From positions 1 through 41,935 of the forward strand of contig JAURGP010000016.1 of assembly GCA_030833725.1 (NCBI GenBank): a stretch of 41,935 nucleotides of DNA, read 5' to 3'. This stretch comes from Candidatus Kapaibacterium sp. GTDB lineage: Bacteria; Bacteroidota; Ignavibacteria; Kapaibacteriales; Kapaibacteriaceae. A program made the position numbers and the translations under genes. Shown here in pieces: positions 8,101-14,688 of the stretch (within the stretch, counting starts at the first letter, position 1; each line of letters opens with the position of its first letter). Below the pieces are notes generated by a model. The model was given only the letters and a program-made list of their open reading frames with translations. It was not told the DNA's origin and ran no database searches.

Positions 8101-9502
8101 ACGGTACGCAGCTCGCATCGAGCTCACCACAGCAGATGGATCGGTGACCACCATCCGCCTCTACGGCGAAGGCCTTGGTGATGGTCGCATTGCTACCACC
8201 ACCAATACGCTCCTCTACCAGACGGATCCCTGCGTACGGCAGACCACCGTGCAAACGGCTACGATTCTCAACCAGGGTACAGCTCCGCTGACCCTCTACA
8301 GTATTGCTGTTGTGGGGTCACGCGCCGAGGACTTCGACATTACCACTCCGGCAATCTCGGCGCTTCCACTGCAGATTCCTCCGGGCGAACAGATTGGCGT
8401 GTCGGTTGCCTACCAGCCCGTTGGTGTCGGTTCGAGTATCTCCCGCTTGGTGATTTCCTCGAATGGAATCGGCGTTGGAGGGAGCACACTGGAGATCCCT
8501 CTGATTGCCCGTCAGGACAGCGTCGGCTTCGAGCTGACCGTACCCCATGTTCACTTCGACAATGTGCAGGCGCAACAGCAGGCAGCACAAACAGCAACGA
8601 TCGTGAATACCGGCACGACAAGCTTGCAGTGGCCCACCCAAGGGATCGACCTTGGAGACTTCCGCCTCGAGAACATCGAGCCAACCATCACGCCGGCCGG
8701 TGGCACCTCAAGCTTCACAATCCGGTTTAAAGGTGCCGAGCCGCGCTCGGAACCCTATATCGCCAGCTACACTTTTACCGATTCCACGTGTGGGCGTAGC
8801 AGCACGCTTACCATGTCGGCAACCGTGAAGAGCTACATCGGTGCTACGCTCGAGGCGGCCATTGTGCGCGCTTCCATCGGTCAGGAGGTAGACGTTCCCG
8901 TGCGCCTGACCAACCGAGTCAACTTCGATCGAACCACCATTCGCGAGATCTCCGCTCGTGTTCGCGTTAACGGCACGATCCTCACACCACTCGGTGTGGA
9001 GAGTACCTTCGCCGACGGCGAACGGACATTTGTGACATCGCTCTCCATTCCCGAGTCCGGCGATGTGGTAGGAACGCTGCGCTTTCGCACGACGTGGGGC
9101 AATGACACCTCTGCCATCGTAGAGTTCGACTCCGTCTGGACAGCCGACACCGTTGTGGTGACCACGCGCAACGGCGAGGTTATTCTCGATGATCTGTGTC
9201 GGGAAGGGGGCCCACGACTCTTCTTGCGACGATCCTCTCAACAAGGGATCGGCATCACGCTGGTTCCGCATCCTATCGCTGACGCTGCCACAGCGGTGAT
9301 CACGGTGGTAGAACACGGGCCAACCCTCGTGCAGGTTGTCAACGTACACGGTCGTGTGGTGGCCACACTTGCAGATCAGGTCCTGGCTCCTGGACGATAC
9401 CTCTTGCCGCTGGAGGCCACAGACCTCGAAACCGGCAGTTACACGGTGGTACTGACCACCCGAACACAGCAGATGTCTCAACGTTGTACGGTGGTGCGAT
9501 AA
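5150..9502 (+). CDS. giant T9SS-exported surface protein: vWA-like, seven WD40 repeats, anchor-D/ASH-like domains, C-terminal sorting domain
   Basis: This is a 1450-residue exported protein. A signal peptide spans about 1-30 (...ITGLLLLGGLPLRATGQ). A vWA-like domain at about 85-280 opens with V-D-A-S-S-G, so the metal-site motif D-x-S-x-S is incomplete. At about 420-495 is a P-N-G-G-E ... I-R-W-T domain. Seven WD40 repeats lie at about 497-783, with closing residues I-R-V-W-D, V-S-I-W-N, L-S-V-V-D, V-R-L-R-E, I-A-R-W-N, V-K-V-W-S and A-F-I-W-N. That is enough for one complete propeller. About four choice-of-anchor-D/ASH-like Ig domains follow (about 790-1220), then a cohesin-like domain, then D-D-L-C-x-x-G-G-x-R-L-F. 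The last 80 residues are a T9SS type A sorting domain (V-V-N-V-H-G-R-V-V ... G-S-Y-T-V-V-L). It is presumably anchored at the cell surface. The stop TAA shares a base with the next ATG (TAATG). Confidence 0.85.
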   Translation: MYHCFWQRCIAIVITGLLLLGGLPLRATGQTIFGLGPANSELRTVQIPIYGFSAEGAATDIDAAEIELRVDGQVQTFTLGTDDQATERTISMAVLVDASSGASAPDIRSVLRAGVDAVPSAVRTTADLLALTQFASEPTMLLGFDADPSNYTQAANELASLSGFDLQRALIEPTMGGLRMMQTAPRHRVLLILTSTSTAIDLDATLALARTFQISVYVGCTDASLDPSVRLLCEGSGGTWAEGLTTTEAMSGFVLAAISHAKTLPAQRVEFDLPSACAPSVAATLTIGATTREINLAVDPLAPSTFEWFPAGLDFGTGSDEQVLEATVIARGPEPLTIEAARISTAAYTILNPVVGIETILPGSSRTFRIQRAANPDGTFAVLELVATTSSGVAICDGTTFVMRGGLPTTGDRFTVVAPNGGEALTAGAPTTIRWTNSLPQTKVRIDLSTDGGDSWRPITEQAQGLAYTWIPGPELTTDARIRIQETLLPDTSIVELRGHLSPVYATVFANEGRWVLTGGHDGTIRVWDANTGEFLQQLGSHGSWVWDLDVSPDGRFLASAGHDGVVSIWNLSTGARVRSILADARVWSVAYHPSGTEVAIGTDRSLSVVDVATGRTIDSHSTGASRCLSVAYTSDGTAILSAEGSTVRLRERSSLQVVRSTFTGHTADVYAAVIDAASSTVYTGSADYTIARWNASTGVLTHVTTPSIASILNLDLAPDQQTLASAGGDGTVKVWSSTDLDLRSSFADHVGSVYCATFDAAGTRIASGATDTKAFIWNVASAVTSEDLSDAGWSIVGGMVATADANHGSIRVGAGADISTSMVSNTGAEDLILRSMRVVSGDVQDFLLMVPSLPVRLEPGMSLRLRSSCSPTTIGPRTALVDIETGVGTTTAVLRAEGVAPQLQTIPQSRLIDFGRLLVGQTQADTTIRFTIPSGGSSVEVTRVVLTGVQRGAFTITSGGSAFTLSPGAVHTMSVRCSPTQVGRYAARIELTTADGSVTTIRLYGEGLGDGRIATTTNTLLYQTDPCVRQTTVQTATILNQGTAPLTLYSIAVVGSRAEDFDITTPAISALPLQIPPGEQIGVSVAYQPVGVGSSISRLVISSNGIGVGGSTLEIPLIARQDSVGFELTVPHVHFDNVQAQQQAAQTATIVNTGTTSLQWPTQGIDLGDFRLENIEPTITPAGGTSSFTIRFKGAEPRSEPYIASYTFTDSTCGRSSTLTMSATVKSYIGATLEAAIVRASIGQEVDVPVRLTNRVNFDRTTIREISARVRVNGTILTPLGVESTFADGERTFVTSLSIPESGDVVGTLRFRTTWGNDTSAIVEFDSVWTADTVVVTTRNGEVILDDLCREGGPRLFLRRSSQQGIGITLVPHPIADAATAVITVVEHGPTLVQVVNVHGRVVATLADQVLAPGRYLLPLEATDLETGSYTVVLTTRTQQMSQRCTVVR

Positions 9503-11571
9503 TGTCTACACATCTCTTCCCCGTGGCTCCGCGCTGGATGCTCGTCATCGTACTGCTTGGATCGTGTGCCGTCTCGATCCATGCGCAAGCACAATCCTCG
9601 CTCTATGGTCGCCCACAGCCAGCACGGTTTGGCGTATACGGTAGCTGGGACGGTACCCTCAATAGCGCAGCGTTTACTGGTCTGCCAGGCATTGCCAGCT
9701 GCTGTCCATCCTACGGTAGTACAATGTCGTCGGGTTGGCGCGCAGGCCTTGCCTACATCAAACCGATGTCGTCGGAACTGTCACTCCAGGTGCGCATGTC
9801 GTGGGAGTCGGGCACGGTGAATTTCCAGTCGCTGGAGAACCAACCGATCGTGTCGGAAACAGGTCTACCCGAAGAGGCAACGATTCGTCATGAGTTGGCA
9901 ACAGCATCCAGCCTGATCAGCATTGAGCCCCTTATCGGATGGCAGCCTGTACCAGGGTTGAATCTGCTTGGCGGCGTTCGGCTGGGCTACCGCGTCTCCA
10001 ATACGTTTACGCAGCGGGAAGTACTGGTAGATCCCATCGACGGTGTCTTCCGTAATCTGTCGCGCGAACGTAACGTTCTCAGCGGAGACATCCCCGAGGC
10101 GTTGCCGTATGCAGCCAGCGCCACAATTGGGGCGAGCTACGACCTGCCACTCAATGCCGACAGATCCCTGGTCCTCAGTCCGGAACTGTTGGTCTCGGTT
10201 TCCCCGATTGGGGTTGTCTCCGGACTGTCGTGGACGCAGCATACGCTGCGTGCCGGACTTGTGCTCAGCTTCGTTCCTCCGTCGATTGTGATCGATCTCA
10301 CCGACCAAGAACTGTTCGAGGAGAGCCTGAATCGGTCGGCGTCCAGCTCGTCCTCCAGCTCGGCATCCAGTTCGACGTCAGCCACCGTTCCCTTCCGGGC
10401 AGCCCTGGTGGCACGTGGTGTAAGCGAAGACGGCCGGGAGACGGCCCTCCAGGAGCTCCTTGTGGAAGAGGTTCGGTCGTACCGCCAACGACCCGTGCTC
10501 CCGCTGGTCTTCTTCGACGCCGAGAGCTACGACCTACCAGCGCGCTACTACCGCGTGACAGCCGATCAGCGCCAACTGTTCTCGATGGATAACTTTTACA
10601 ACCTGGACGCTCTAACGACATATCGCCATGTGCTGAACATCGTTGGTCGGCGGATGACCGACGATCTCGCTACAACGATCACACTGGTGGGTTCGGCAGC
10701 TCCTAAGGAACGTGGAGGAACAGATCTGGCACTCGAGCGCGCCGCGGCGGTACGCGACTACCTCGTAGACACCTGGAACATCGACGAAGACCGCATCACG
10801 GTGGACGGCACGGTGGGTGGTGATCGCCAGGTCACGCTCAGGGCGTCCACACCAGCCGTCTTCGATGACGTCCACTCCATGGACACCGTGCGCCTAACCT
10901 CACCCGCGGGCCTGCGATTCCAATCGTCGGTGTCGTCGGCGGTGTCGTCGTCGGCGGTTCCTATTGCCGACTGGCGCATTCTGGTATCGCGACGCGGTGT
11001 TGTTGTGCACAGCGAGCGAGGGGGAGAGCCCCTTGCAGCCTCTGTTGATTGGCGCGTTTCTACTCGACCCGCAGCCATCAGCCGAGGTACGACGGAATTG
11101 AGTTTTCTCCTAGCCGTCACCGACTCTAACGGTGTGGTGGTGCCAACCGAGGTACAACGACTTCCGGTACGAGAGGTACGGCTGACCGATCCAACGGCAC
11201 GCGCGACGCGCTTGGATCGCTACTCGCTCCTGTTCAACGACGCCACAACGGCAGATCTGACGCAGGATCAGCTTCAACGCATTGCGCAGATACGCACGTT
11301 GATTCCGTCGGGTGCTACTGTGCGCGTAACGGGCTACACCGACGCCGCGGGACAGGACGACGTGAACTTGAACGTGAGTCAGCGACGAGCCAACAACGTT
11401 GCCAAAGCACTCGGAATCCCGGTGGCAGAAACCCGTGGGAACGGTCAGCGATTGCCACTCTATGCAGATGGCACACCGGAGGCACGGCTGTATTGCCGTA
11501 CCGTAGAGATCACCGTCGAGATCGCCGTCGAGAACGGCGTGGAACCGTCCGGTGAGGTGCGAAAACCCTGA
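9502..11571 (+). CDS. outer-membrane barrel protein with two OmpA-like domains (paralogue 2)
   Basis: The 689-residue protein starts at ATG 9502, inside the stop of the giant. A signal peptide spans about 1-35. A beta-barrel-like region with Cys67-Cys68-Pro69 (I-A-S-C-C-P-S-Y) runs to about 270. A serine-rich linker at about 279-295 occupies the position of the proline linker in paralogue 1. The first OmpA-like domain (about 332-450) has G-S-A-A in place of the G-x-T-D motif. The last domain (about 572-676) has the canonical G-Y-T-D-A-A-G-x4-N-x-x-x-S-x-R-R-A. Shared details such as S-I-E-P-L, the R-H-E-L/T-H-E-L segment and D-I-P-E-A show duplication from a common ancestor. The likely role is a peptidoglycan-linked outer-membrane partner of the giant. 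The stop TGA shares a base with the next ATG (TGATG). Confidence 0.85.
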   Translation: MSTHLFPVAPRWMLVIVLLGSCAVSIHAQAQSSLYGRPQPARFGVYGSWDGTLNSAAFTGLPGIASCCPSYGSTMSSGWRAGLAYIKPMSSELSLQVRMSWESGTVNFQSLENQPIVSETGLPEEATIRHELATASSLISIEPLIGWQPVPGLNLLGGVRLGYRVSNTFTQREVLVDPIDGVFRNLSRERNVLSGDIPEALPYAASATIGASYDLPLNADRSLVLSPELLVSVSPIGVVSGLSWTQHTLRAGLVLSFVPPSIVIDLTDQELFEESLNRSASSSSSSSASSSTSATVPFRAALVARGVSEDGRETALQELLVEEVRSYRQRPVLPLVFFDAESYDLPARYYRVTADQRQLFSMDNFYNLDALTTYRHVLNIVGRRMTDDLATTITLVGSAAPKERGGTDLALERAAAVRDYLVDTWNIDEDRITVDGTVGGDRQVTLRASTPAVFDDVHSMDTVRLTSPAGLRFQSSVSSAVSSSAVPIADWRILVSRRGVVVHSERGGEPLAASVDWRVSTRPAAISRGTTELSFLLAVTDSNGVVVPTEVQRLPVREVRLTDPTARATRLDRYSLLFNDATTADLTQDQLQRIAQIRTLIPSGATVRVTGYTDAAGQDDVNLNVSQRRANNVAKALGIPVAETRGNGQRLPLYADGTPEARLYCRTVEITVEIAVENGVEPSGEVRKP

Positions 11572-12695
11572 TGAGAATCCTGGTGATTAACTGGCAGGAC
11601 CGCACGCATCCCCAGTCTGGCGGAGCAGAGGTCCATCTGCATGAAATCTTCGGACGCATTGCTAGGATGGGGCACGACGTCCATCTCCTGTGCTGTGGTC
11701 ATGGCACTGCGCCGGCCTATGAGGTTCTGGATGACCTGCACGTCTATCGCGTTGGGCACCGCCCCACCTTCAACTACTCGGTGCCCCGCTGGTGGAAGCA
11801 GTACGGTGCCGGGATGAAGCTGGATATTGTGATCGACGACATCAACAAGATTCCCTTCTTTACACCGCTCTACATTCGTCAGCCACTGCTGGCGATTGTT
11901 CACCATTTCTTTGGTTCGGCCATCTTCAACGAGGCCGGCTGGCTAGCGGGTACGTATGTCAAGATGTTCGAGGATCGCATCGGTAGAGTGTATCGGTCCA
12001 CGCCAATCGTAGCTGTTTCCGAGAGTACACGCCAGGAATGTCTGGAACGGGGCTTTGGAGCATCGAGTGTGTCCGTGATTCACAATGCCATCGACCATCG
12101 CTCCTACCCGATGCGTGTCGGCACGAAGAGTACGTCACCATCGGTGGTCTACTTTGGTCGACTGAAGAAGTACAAGAGCGTTGATCACGTGATTAAGGCC
12201 ATGGCACTTGTCCGGGAAACGATTCCTGACGCACACCTGCATATTCTTGGCACCGGTGACGAGCGCACAGAGCTGGAGCGCCTGGTAGACTTCCATGATC
12301 TGCAGGATACCGTCACCTTCCACGGTTACGTGACGGATGCCCAGAAGGTGGCTCACCTATCAGCGGCCCACGTTGCCGTGAATTCGTCGGTGAAGGAAGG
12401 CTGGGGCATCACCAACATCGAAGCCAATGCCTGTGGAACGCCCGTGATCAGTGCCAATGTGCCCGGCTTGCGCGATTCCGTTCGCGACGGCCTCTCCGGG
12501 TTGCTCTATCCCTACGGTAACATCGAACAGCTGGCTCAACTCATGACTCGTGTGTTGGTAGATCATCCGGAACGGACGCGCCTAAGTGAGGGGGCTGTTG
12601 CCTGGGCGTCGACCTTTACCTGGGAGCGCTCGGCGCGGGAAATGCTCGATCGGTGCGAGAACACCATCCAATCGTGGAAGCAGACGCATGGTTGA
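11571..12695 (+). CDS. family 4 glycosyltransferase
   Basis: This is a 374-residue GT-B glycosyltransferase. The N-terminal domain opens with I-N-W-Q-D-R-T-H-P-Q-S-G-G-A-E-V-H, a GG-A-E donor/acceptor loop typical of GT4 enzymes. The C-terminal domain has the retaining-enzyme motif E-G-W-G-I-T-N-I-E-A-N-A-C-G-T-P-V-I-S (E-x7-E type). No signal or membrane segment is visible, so it is cytosolic or peripheral. Its start overlaps the stop of the second OmpA gene by one base, and its end overlaps the next T9SS cargo gene by 8 bases. It therefore sits inside a surface-protein operon. It may glycosylate the surface polysaccharide or the cargo, but that is inference. Confidence 0.92.
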   Translation: MRILVINWQDRTHPQSGGAEVHLHEIFGRIARMGHDVHLLCCGHGTAPAYEVLDDLHVYRVGHRPTFNYSVPRWWKQYGAGMKLDIVIDDINKIPFFTPLYIRQPLLAIVHHFFGSAIFNEAGWLAGTYVKMFEDRIGRVYRSTPIVAVSESTRQECLERGFGASSVSVIHNAIDHRSYPMRVGTKSTSPSVVYFGRLKKYKSVDHVIKAMALVRETIPDAHLHILGTGDERTELERLVDFHDLQDTVTFHGYVTDAQKVAHLSAAHVAVNSSVKEGWGITNIEANACGTPVISANVPGLRDSVRDGLSGLLYPYGNIEQLAQLMTRVLVDHPERTRLSEGAVAWASTFTWERSAREMLDRCENTIQSWKQTHG

Positions 12696-14688
12696 ACGAT
12701 TCCTGTACATGATACTGCTACTGTGTTGCACCTCCATCGGGATGTGTGCGCAGCAGTTGGAGGGACGGGATACCAGGGGGCGAGATTTCTGGCTAGCCTT
12801 CCCACCCAATGATCATCCGTCGAACGTGGATGAGGCGGCGTTGAATGTGTACCTCTCCTCCGATGTCAACACAACGGCAACCGTATGGGCACGGACACGC
12901 AATGGCACCATCGACGAACGCACGTTTGCCGTTGATGCAGGTACGGTGGTGAAGGTAGACTTTCTGCCTTCCTTCCTTGAACTGCGTAGCGCCTCCTATC
13001 CGTCGGGAAGTACCGGTGATGCGGAGATTCCCAGCCCGGCGAGTGTGCACGTGACCTCGATCGATGAGATTACCGTGTATGCGTCGATCCGTGAACTAAA
13101 TACGTCGGATGCATGGGTCGTACTACCAACGGACGCTCTCGGTACCGAGTACCGTATTCTCTCCTACCCGTCTGATGCCCGCGCCGATACAGTCTTCATT
13201 CCCCTGCTCACTACGGCCTATCCCTCACAGTTCGTGGTGGTAGCCACAGAAGACTCTACGATCGTGGAGATCACTCTCTCCACCGCTGGATCACGCGTTG
13301 ACCCGTCGCAGCGCATTCGGTCCGTGCGGCTCGAGCGTGGTGAATCGTATCTCGTGCAGGCGCAGGTGACGGTCGCGCAGCAGAATGATGACCTCACGGG
13401 GTCGCTGATTCGCAGTTCTAGACCACTTGTGGTGTTGGCCAGTCACAGGCGCGCCCAGGTGCCAATTCTCAACGACAATGCCTCGCGCGACATGCTCGTT
13501 GAGCAGGTGCCAGCCGTCGACACGTGGGGAAAGTCCTTTGTGGTTCCCCCATTGCAGCCTCCAGCTGACGCGCCGGCGACGAGTCCAACGAGTTCTCCCA
13601 GGTTACGGGTTCTAGCGCACAAAGATGCCACTGACGTAATGATCAGCCCCGGCTCGATCATCACACTGAATGGTGGCGACGTGGCGGACGTTCCGCTGAT
13701 AGAGGCTGTCTCCGTGACGAGTTCCGAACCCGTACTCGTTGGCATCATCGATCGCACAGCGAACGAGGGGCAGTTGGGGTTAAACCGATCGGGTGACCCG
13801 TCGCTGATCGTTGTTCCGCCCCAGGAACAGCATCTGACTTCCTACCGCATCATCTCGATTGAACCACGTACCGTGGCGGACCCGTTTTACCGCGAGCACT
13901 TCATCACGGTATCAGCTCCGCTGGGCGCGCTGATCACCATCGACGGTCAACCAGTTCCAGCGCTGACGCCTCTGGCTGCATTACCCAGCTACGGATACGC
14001 ACACGTGCCGGTTGCCAGTGGTGCCCATGTTGTTGCGAGCGACTCCCTCTGTGGAGTAATCGCCTACGGATATGGGCCCGCTGAATCGTATGGCTATACC
14101 GGCGGCATGGCCTTCGAGCGCTTGTATCAACCCACAATCGTGCTGCGCGTGCTGGACCTTGACGCAGCACCGGGTACGCCGGGAGATCTGGTGGTAGTGG
14201 TGGATTCCGTCCTCGAGCAAGCAAGCCTAAACGCACTGCGTTTGTCACGTGTATCGGGAACGCTCTCCTACGATCGGACCATCTTTGTGCCGCAGGTACC
14301 GGGGAGTCCGTCACAGCTCCAGCGCGGTGATCTTGCCTTTACGCACACCTTTGACTCCCTCAACGTTGGCGACACCATGGCGGTGATTCCCGGGACAGTG
14401 GTGCTTGGACGGGTAGCGATGGATACGGTCACGATCGTGTCGACTGCTTGGTTCGATGTAGAAGAGAAACCGGTGTCTCCCACGGTCCGCACGCAATCAG
14501 GTGTGGTGACCGTAACCGACCTCTGTGACGCTGGCGGGCGCGTGCGACTATTCGACCCTCTAGCGACCGCACCGGTCGTTCGCATCTATGATGTGTTGGG
14601 TCGGCAGCGACCATCGATAGGTGATGGCTTCAACCTGGTCGTTACAACGCTTCAGGGGCGGACGACAACGCAGAAGGTGTGGCGCTAG
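12688..14688 (+). CDS. T9SS-exported protein with IgGFc-binding-type N-terminal region
   Basis: The 666-residue protein starts at ATG 12688, overlapping the glycosyltransferase by 8 bases. A signal peptide spans about 1-21 (FLYMILLLCCTSIGMCAQ). The next 450 residues match the IgGFc-binding-type region of bacterial surface proteins: G-R-D-F-W-L-A-F-P-P-N, L-N-V-Y-L-S-S, then several S-x-x-P-L-V-V-L-A-S and E-Q-V-P-A-V-D-T-W-G-K-x-F-V-V-P segments. A cohesin-like Ig domain follows. Then comes T-D-L-C-x-x-G-G-R-V-R-L-F and a short T9SS-type tail (V-V-R-I-Y-D-V-L-G-R). The tail is compressed relative to the giant's sorting domain. The ligand is unknown, and mucin/IgG binding is only a family name. 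The last 47 bases overlap ccmF on the other strand. Confidence 0.82.
   Translation: MVERFLYMILLLCCTSIGMCAQQLEGRDTRGRDFWLAFPPNDHPSNVDEAALNVYLSSDVNTTATVWARTRNGTIDERTFAVDAGTVVKVDFLPSFLELRSASYPSGSTGDAEIPSPASVHVTSIDEITVYASIRELNTSDAWVVLPTDALGTEYRILSYPSDARADTVFIPLLTTAYPSQFVVVATEDSTIVEITLSTAGSRVDPSQRIRSVRLERGESYLVQAQVTVAQQNDDLTGSLIRSSRPLVVLASHRRAQVPILNDNASRDMLVEQVPAVDTWGKSFVVPPLQPPADAPATSPTSSPRLRVLAHKDATDVMISPGSIITLNGGDVADVPLIEAVSVTSSEPVLVGIIDRTANEGQLGLNRSGDPSLIVVPPQEQHLTSYRIISIEPRTVADPFYREHFITVSAPLGALITIDGQPVPALTPLAALPSYGYAHVPVASGAHVVASDSLCGVIAYGYGPAESYGYTGGMAFERLYQPTIVLRVLDLDAAPGTPGDLVVVVDSVLEQASLNALRLSRVSGTLSYDRTIFVPQVPGSPSQLQRGDLAFTHTFDSLNVGDTMAVIPGTVVLGRVAMDTVTIVSTAWFDVEEKPVSPTVRTQSGVVTVTDLCDAGGRVRLFDPLATAPVVRIYDVLGRQRPSIGDGFNLVVTTLQGRTTTQKVWR

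Noticed and set aside
8708-9481. Open minus-strand frame of 257 codons inside the T9SS giant
   Set aside because: The plus strand here encodes the cohesin-like and sorting domains. The minus frame has no family features and no ribosome site.
10336-10390. Serine-codon repeat as a possible DNA repeat array or phase-variation tract
   Set aside because: The triplets are mixed (tcg, tcc, agc, gca) and stay in frame. There is no long perfect tract, so it is best read as a protein linker.
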